Below the pieces are notes generated by a model. That model was given only the letters and a program-made list of their open reading frames with translations. It made no database searches and was not told the origin of the DNA. Of a DNA stretch of 64,000 bases, positions 58,811 to 64,000 are shown in pieces. The translations under genes and the position numbers were made by a program. Source of the stretch: CAIURC01 sp043777315 (lineage in GTDB: Bacteria > Verrucomicrobiota > Verrucomicrobiia > Chthoniobacterales > Chthoniobacteraceae); the NCBI GenBank assembly GCA_043777315.1, contig JAYVPW010000066.1:1-64000 (forward strand), read 5' to 3'. Numbering within the stretch: the first letter of the stretch is position 1; each line of letters begins with the position of its first letter.

Positions 58811-61800
58811 ATGAATCCTGAGACACCCCAAAATCCCCGTGAGGAGATCGAAGTGCGCATCACCGCGCTGCTCATGGGCGAGCTATCGGCTGACGAAGCC
58901 GCGACTTTGCAGACACAAATCGCCTCCGACCCGGAGCTCACCGCGCTCCATGCCCGGCTCGGTCGCGCGGTCGAGCTGCTGCGCGAAGCGAGCGCGATGC
59001 CCGAGCATCCGGTCTCCGCTCCGGTGCAGCTTTCGAGCGTGTGCCGCGAACGACTCCTCGCGCATTTTAAGAGCGTCGCGCTCGCACCCGCGCGGGTGAT
59101 CGTGAAGCCGCCGCGCGACTGGAAATGGATCGTGCCGCTCGGCTTGGCGGCGGTGCTAACCGCGATGCTTGGCGTCGGCGTGCTCTGGGACGGCTCCGAG
59201 CGGCTTTTGAAAGTTTACAACGCGCCGCCGGATTTCGCGGCAGACGGCGGCCCCGTGGGCTCCGACACCGCGGTTTTGAGGGCACCCGCCGAGGCGATGA
59301 ACGCCTCCGCCGCAGCGGCACCCGAACTGCCGACTGCGCTCCCTTCCACCAGCTTCGCAATGGCAGCCCTGCCCGCTCCGGCCCCTCCAGTCGCATGGGC
59401 CGCCCAGGCGGGCGTTATCCGCCAGGAACAAGCGTCCGTCCCGATCGATCATCTCCTGGCCCTGAACGAGATGAAGCCGACCGAGTCTGCGCCGGATGCT
59501 CCCTCACCAACTCCCGCCCCGGAGCCATACGGTCTCTCCGAACCGCTTTCCACTGCCGGGAGGATCGCTCTGCCCAAGATCGAAGTGATTACTGCGAGCC
59601 GCGCTACCGCCTCCTCCGCGAGCCGTTTGGCTCGCGCCGTGCCTGCGCCATCGGTCGCGGCGCGAATCGACCCCTCGGCTCCCTTCGTCGCGACGACGAG
59701 CGCGAATGATCCACGGCTGGCGAGCCTCGGCGCCCAGCCCGCGATCGAGTTCGAAGGTTCGATCCGATACGGGAGCCCGATCGCCGGGCCGAGCCCCGCG
59801 GGTGATGTGGGTGAAAAGCCCATCATGCTCGGTGACGTGCTCCGAGATGCCCCCGCGAAGGCGAGCGATGAGCAGCCGGACGGACGCGCTTTTTTTTGGA
59901 GCGACGGCGACTCTTCCAAACGGAAAATCAACACCGCGTCGGAGGGGACATTTTCGGCTGTCCCCGCGCCGCAGAAGCCGGCGCAGGATTCGCCCGGTGA
60001 AGCGCGCGGGTTCGGCTTCGGCGGCGGTCTCGCGGGCCAAGGTATCTCGAACAAAACCGCGACCGACACGCTGAGTCTCGACGGGACGAGCATGTTTCGC
60101 GGCGCGACAACTTTGAACGCGGGCACGGTCAGTTCCGGCGGAACGGTCGATGCTTCGCGAGGCTCAGAAGTTGAGACACTTGCGCGGAAAATCGAACCGC
60201 AGGCTGCCGTTGCCGCGGATGCGGGAAATTGGGACCGCGGGACGTCGAAGCAGGCTGATGGAGGGTTCAAGAACAAGAGCGATTTTGGGAATACGTATTT
60301 CGATACTTCGGCGCTCCAGCCCGAGCAGCGGGAGAAAGCGGTGAAAACCCCGGATGTATTCGCTCACTACAACTTCAACCTCGGGTCTAAATCCGGAGGC
60401 GATGCCGAAAAGAGGGATCTGAAACTCGCGGATGCTGAGAGTTCGTCGCAGGCAGGTCGGAGCGATTTGGCCTTCAAGCGCACGGAACTAGGTTTCAACT
60501 CCGATCCCGAAAACGCCGCGGCACGGCAGCTTCAGGAAAGGATAAACGTGGCGAAAAATGATTCCGAATCCTTCGCCTCCAACAAGACTCGCACGCGGTC
60601 GGTGGAGAAGTCGGAATACACATTGAGCAACCCGGTTCGGACCTTCGGCGAAACGGCTGAACCGAGCAAGCCGGCATCCGCGCCCGCACCGGTCGAACTC
60701 GCTAAAAACGCGGAGGGCCTGGTGCGGGAAACCGAGTCGGAGGCGGCTGGTGTCGCCGGTGCGAAAGCTCAGGATCGTCCGCAGCCAATGCCGCTGGAAT
60801 CGCGAGCCAAAACCGATCCTTCCGGCGAGGACCGCCTCGATCGGTCGATTTCACAACCAGTCCCTCACGAATATCGACGGTTCCGGGGACCTGCGGCGGC
60901 GGAGAATTTGTATCAATCCGTGGACGAGCTGGCATTGAAACGCCAGCCGGTCGAAGCGAAACGGGGTGAGCTGAAGCCCGCGCTGAAAGAGTTGAGTGAA
61001 ACAGACGCTCCCGCGCGAACGCCCGCGCTGCCCGCGCCGCTGCCGCAACCGGAGATTCTGACGAGCGCGAATGCCTTTTCGACGTTCTCGCTGAACGTCA
61101 GCGACGTGGCTTTCAAGCTCGCGGCGGCGAGCCTGGAGCAGGGGAAAATGCCGGAGCCGGCGAACGTGCGGAGCGAGGAGTTCATCAATGCTTTCGACTA
61201 CCGGGACCCCGAGCCCGCGGCGGGCGCGGCGCTGGCGTGCGCGACCGAAACCGCGCGTTATCCCTTCGCGCAAAACCGCGATCTTTTCCGCTGCTCCGTG
61301 AAGACCGCCGCCGCCGGACGCCAGCCCGGACGCGCGCTGAATCTCGTGCTGCTGCTGGACAATTCCGGCTCGATGGAGCGCGCCGATCGCGTCCGCATTT
61401 TGCACGAAGCGCTCCGCGTCCTCTCCGCGCAATTGCAGCCGCAGGACAAGCTGAGCGTCGTCACTTTCGCCCGCACGCCGCGGCTGTGGGCCGACGGGGT
61501 CGCCGGCGACAAGGCTGGCGAAGTGACCGCGCGCGTCGGCGAGATCACGCCGCAGGGCGGCACGAATATCGCCGCCGCGCTCGACCTCGGCTACGCGACC
61601 GCGCGGCGGCATTTCCAACCCGGCAGCGTCAATCGCGTCGTCCTGCTCACCGACGGCGCGGCGAATCTCGGCGACGTGAACGCCGCGGCGCTCGAGAAAA
61701 AAGTCGAGGCGCATCGCCAGCAAGGCATCGCGCTCGATTGCTTCGGCATCGGCTGGGAAGGTTTCAACGACACGCTGCTCGAACAGCTCTCGCGCCACGG

Positions 61801-62377
61801 CGATGGCCGCTACGGCTTCATCAACACGCCCGAGGAAGCCGCCACAGAATTCGCCGCGCAGCTCGCGGGCGCGCTCCGCGTCGCCGCGTCGGACGTGAAA
61901 GTGCAGGTCGAATTCAACCCGCGCCGCGTGACCGCCTACCGCCAAATCGGCTACGCGAAACATCAGCTCAAGAAAGAGCAATTCCGCGACAACACCGTCG
62001 ATGCCGCCGAGATCGGCGCGGCGGAATCCGGCAACGCGCTCTACGTCCTCGAAGTGAATCCGCGCGGCGAAGGCGACCTCGCCACGGTCCGCGTGCGCTT
62101 CAAAATCCCCGGCACCACGGACTACCGCGAGCACGAGTGGCCGGTCCCGTTTTCAAAGGACACGCCGCCGCTCGAACAAGCCACACCCGCCCTTCGGCTC
62201 GCCGGAACCGCGAGCGCATTCTCCGAAATGCTCGCCGCCAGCCCGTTTGCCGCAGAGGTCACGAGCGACCGCCTGCTCGGCCTCCTGAATGGCGTGCCGG
62301 CGGCATTCGGCGCCGACCCGCGTCCGCAAAAACTCGAGTGGATGATCCGCCAAGCGAAGAGCCTCTCCGGGCGATGA
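58811..62377 (+). CDS. Transmembrane VWA protein with anti-sigma-like N-terminus
   Basis: The 1188-residue protein is likely an envelope sensor for the upstream sigma factor. Residues 1-60 are cytosolic and helical (LLMGELSADEAATLQTQIAS), like anti-sigma domains but without the zinc-binding His/Cys. One membrane helix follows at about 104-125 (IVPLGLAAVLTAMLGVGVLW). Then come about 600 residues of low-complexity Pro/Ala/Ser-rich sequence. After a YfbK-type N-terminal VWA domain (about 755-815) comes the VWA domain with MIDAS DNSGSMERADR (Asp850), TPQGGTNIAAAL and TDGAANLGD, then a C-terminal domain (DUF3520-like). The VWA part would be outside the inner membrane. The topology is inferred from one clear helix. 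Confidence 0.82.
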   Translation: MNPETPQNPREEIEVRITALLMGELSADEAATLQTQIASDPELTALHARLGRAVELLREASAMPEHPVSAPVQLSSVCRERLLAHFKSVALAPARVIVKPPRDWKWIVPLGLAAVLTAMLGVGVLWDGSERLLKVYNAPPDFAADGGPVGSDTAVLRAPAEAMNASAAAAPELPTALPSTSFAMAALPAPAPPVAWAAQAGVIRQEQASVPIDHLLALNEMKPTESAPDAPSPTPAPEPYGLSEPLSTAGRIALPKIEVITASRATASSASRLARAVPAPSVAARIDPSAPFVATTSANDPRLASLGAQPAIEFEGSIRYGSPIAGPSPAGDVGEKPIMLGDVLRDAPAKASDEQPDGRAFFWSDGDSSKRKINTASEGTFSAVPAPQKPAQDSPGEARGFGFGGGLAGQGISNKTATDTLSLDGTSMFRGATTLNAGTVSSGGTVDASRGSEVETLARKIEPQAAVAADAGNWDRGTSKQADGGFKNKSDFGNTYFDTSALQPEQREKAVKTPDVFAHYNFNLGSKSGGDAEKRDLKLADAESSSQAGRSDLAFKRTELGFNSDPENAAARQLQERINVAKNDSESFASNKTRTRSVEKSEYTLSNPVRTFGETAEPSKPASAPAPVELAKNAEGLVRETESEAAGVAGAKAQDRPQPMPLESRAKTDPSGEDRLDRSISQPVPHEYRRFRGPAAAENLYQSVDELALKRQPVEAKRGELKPALKELSETDAPARTPALPAPLPQPEILTSANAFSTFSLNVSDVAFKLAAASLEQGKMPEPANVRSEEFINAFDYRDPEPAAGAALACATETARYPFAQNRDLFRCSVKTAAAGRQPGRALNLVLLLDNSGSMERADRVRILHEALRVLSAQLQPQDKLSVVTFARTPRLWADGVAGDKAGEVTARVGEITPQGGTNIAAALDLGYATARRHFQPGSVNRVVLLTDGAANLGDVNAAALEKKVEAHRQQGIALDCFGIGWEGFNDTLLEQLSRHGDGRYGFINTPEEAATEFAAQLAGALRVAASDVKVQVEFNPRRVTAYRQIGYAKHQLKKEQFRDNTVDAAEIGAAESGNALYVLEVNPRGEGDLATVRVRFKIPGTTDYREHEWPVPFSKDTPPLEQATPALRLAGTASAFSEMLAASPFAAEVTSDRLLGLLNGVPAAFGADPRPQKLEWMIRQAKSLSGR

Positions 62378-62396
62378 GCGCGGCGTGTCAACTCCG

Positions 62397-62558
62397 GGTA
62401 GCGCACTCGTCCCGAGTGCTGGTTTCGGCGTCCCGCCGAAACGAACTTTCCAAGCCGTATGTCGCGCGGAAGTCGCCGCACTCCGCGAATCACGCGCCGC
62501 TAAAAAAAGTCCGTCGCGGCGGGACGCCGCGACCAGCGCTCGAGACGAGCGCGCTACC
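62397..62558. repeat. GGTAGCGCACTCG palindromic element, copy 3 of 3
   Basis: The outer arms GGTAGCGCACTCG and CGAGCGCGCTACC pair with some changes; the right half is more diverged (CGCTCGAGACGAGCG). The inner stems TTCGGCGTCCCGCCGAA and GCGGCGGGACGCCGC change sequence but remain complementary. With flanking CCGGG/CCCGG it extends to about 62394-62561. The rest of the gap to 62667 is expected to hold the promoter of the next gene. Confidence 0.85.
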
Positions 62559-62667
62559 CGGAAGCCGCCGCCAGCCCATCACCAAACCCGCACCGGCTTT
62601 TGACACCGCTCTGACATCTCTCGCGACGATCCGCGACACGATCCGACCCGCAACCCGCCTCACTCCC

Positions 62668-64000
62668 ATGAAAAATATCCCCCTCATTTTTTGCGCCTGC
62701 CTCGCACTTCTCGGACGCACCGTCACCGCCGAAACTGCTGCCGAAATCAAGAACCCGGCGATCAGCGGCGGGGTCGCAGATGGCAAAATGCGGATCGTCA
62801 TCGAAGGGATTCTCAACGGCCAGCCCGGCGACAAAGACCGGCTCCTTTTTTCGACTGCGCTCCAGCATTCGATCAAGGCCACGCGCGACAAAATCACGCA
62901 CCAAATCGCCGTCACGATCGACATTCTTCAGGGCGAACCGAAGGAGCTGCCGCTGACTATTTCCGGCGACGGCGAAATCCGCCAGGTGACCGGCGAGGGG
63001 CTTCAGGACTGGAGTATCCGGCAGGAGCCCGGCGGCGCGCGCATACTGATTCTTCGGCCCAAAAAAGGGGACAAGCCGCTCACGCAACTCACCGCCACCA
63101 TCCTTGCCGAGCGCGAGTTGAAGGGCGCGAAGAACCCGCTCCCGGCCTTCGCGCTCACGCCTCCGCAGGCGGCGCTTTTCAGCGGCTTCGTGAAGGTCGA
63201 ATTCGCGCGGGAGCTCGAGGTCCAGGCCGACGCGCCGGGCGGCTTATTCCCTGTCGAGGCGAAATATCTTCCCGAGAATTTGCGCGGCGAAATCAAGCCC
63301 GACGAACCGGAGCCGCTCGCGTTTCAATTCCACGGATCGGCGTATTCGCTGCCGCTCAAAATCACCGCCGCCGATCCCGAGACGCGGCAGGTCGTGCTGC
63401 GCGATTTCAAACTCACGGGTACGCTCGCCGAGCAGAACGCCGCCTTCATTCTCACCGCCACCGCGCGCGTCACGAACCCGAAAGGCGGCTCGCTCACCGT
63501 GCTCTCCGGCGGACTCGCGCTGTCCGAACTCGCGCCGCATCCCGACTGGCGCGTCTTTTCAGACCGCGGCCATTTCGTGCTCGTCTTCGACAAGCCGGGC
63601 GACTTCCCGCTCGCGCTCAAATTCAATGCCGCGGTCCGGCAGGGCGATGGCTGGAACGCGGTCGATTTCCGAGTCGCGCCGGGCGGCCTGCAGCCGATCG
63701 TGCTGCAAGGCCTCGCCGCCGACACGCGCTTTCAATTTGCGGGTGCCGCCCGTCCGGAGCGCATGGACACTGACTTCGCGAGCTTCCTGCCACCCGACGG
63801 CTCGGTGAAGCTCGCGTGGAAAACCGCCGCGCCCGAGGCCGAGGGGAAGCTGTTCTACGCCGCGGAAATGCGGGCGCAAATCAGCGTCGGCCCCGGACTC
63901 ATGCGCCAGGTCGCGCTGCTCGATTGCAAAGTCATGCAGGGCGAACTCGATCGCGTGACCCTGCTCCTGCGCGGCGCGGGCGAGGTCACGCGCGTGCAAG
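62668..64000 (+). CDS. Large secreted protein, partial at window end, function unknown
   Basis: The open reading frame begins at ATG 62668 with MKNIPLIFCACLALLGRTVT, a signal peptide, and stays open to the end of the window (444 codons). The mature part is beta-rich with many short hydrophobic strands and acidic loops, and no domain I recognise. The 3' end lies outside. It follows the VWA gene by 290 bp, with a palindromic repeat between them, so co-transcription is uncertain. Confidence 0.75.
   Translation, partial: MKNIPLIFCACLALLGRTVTAETAAEIKNPAISGGVADGKMRIVIEGILNGQPGDKDRLLFSTALQHSIKATRDKITHQIAVTIDILQGEPKELPLTISGDGEIRQVTGEGLQDWSIRQEPGGARILILRPKKGDKPLTQLTATILAERELKGAKNPLPAFALTPPQAALFSGFVKVEFARELEVQADAPGGLFPVEAKYLPENLRGEIKPDEPEPLAFQFHGSAYSLPLKITAADPETRQVVLRDFKLTGTLAEQNAAFILTATARVTNPKGGSLTVLSGGLALSELAPHPDWRVFSDRGHFVLVFDKPGDFPLALKFNAAVRQGDGWNAVDFRVAPGGLQPIVLQGLAADTRFQFAGAARPERMDTDFASFLPPDGSVKLAWKTAAPEAEGKLFYAAEMRAQISVGPGLMRQVALLDCKVMQGELDRVTLLLRGAGEVTRVQ

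Overview
The window (about 64 kb, mostly GC-rich) looks like a chromosomal segment of a Gram-negative bacterium of the phylum Verrucomicrobiota, most likely near Chthoniobacter/Spartobacteria. The pointers are outer-membrane-type barrels, lipoproteins, an alpha-2-macroglobulin/PBP1C pair, an LEARIAPA-type N-terminus related to the planctomycete LEPR-XLL motif, an unusually large TPR protein, and many long-armed palindromic repeats between genes. The assignment rests on gene content and style. No rRNA or tRNA gene was found.

Layout. 1-553: two long palindromic elements, no gene. 554-4470: a CHASE2 adenylate cyclase divergent from a FecR-domain protein and an outer-membrane barrel. 4714-7114: pgsA and der. 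7395-10105: three pilin-like genes in a more AT-rich patch. 10278-17042: a Gfo/Idh/MocA oxidoreductase, gltB, and a divergent Lrp-like regulator. 17130-27418: rnhA, tyrS, a lipoprotein, a 1939-residue TPR protein and recN. 27539-30428: an orphan PAS histidine kinase, rplQ and rpoA. 30802-34477: a sugar isomerase, hpt, a squalene-cyclase-fold protein and a YdjY-domain protein. 34721-39191: pyrC, an LEAR-motif protein, an LprI-like gene, pyrB and pyrR. 39241-40545: a small conserved protein and an Mrp-type Fe-S carrier. 40668-48598: alpha-2-macroglobulin and pbpC. 48654-55700: a LolA-like protein, PAP2 phosphatase, GT39 and GT2 glycosyltransferases, alr, an SRPBCC protein, a proline-rich secreted protein and an amidase. 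55687-64000: a DUF255/thioredoxin-fold protein, an ECF sigma factor, an anti-sigma-like/VWA transmembrane protein, and the start of a large secreted protein.

How the genes work together. pyrR-pyrB-pyrC supply pyrimidine synthesis. The leader of pyrR carries a hairpin matching the known PyrR RNA-binding consensus, placed at the start codon, which suggests translational autoregulation. Alpha-2-macroglobulin, pbpC, the amidase and alr all concern the cell wall. PAP2, GT39 and GT2 form a plausible polyprenyl-phosphate-sugar module. The sigma factor and the VWA protein, and the CHASE2/FecR/barrel trio, are two candidate envelope-sensing systems.

The most striking non-coding feature is the density of palindromic intergenic elements. 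At least seven families are present, several with conserved outer arms and inner stems that change sequence while staying complementary.
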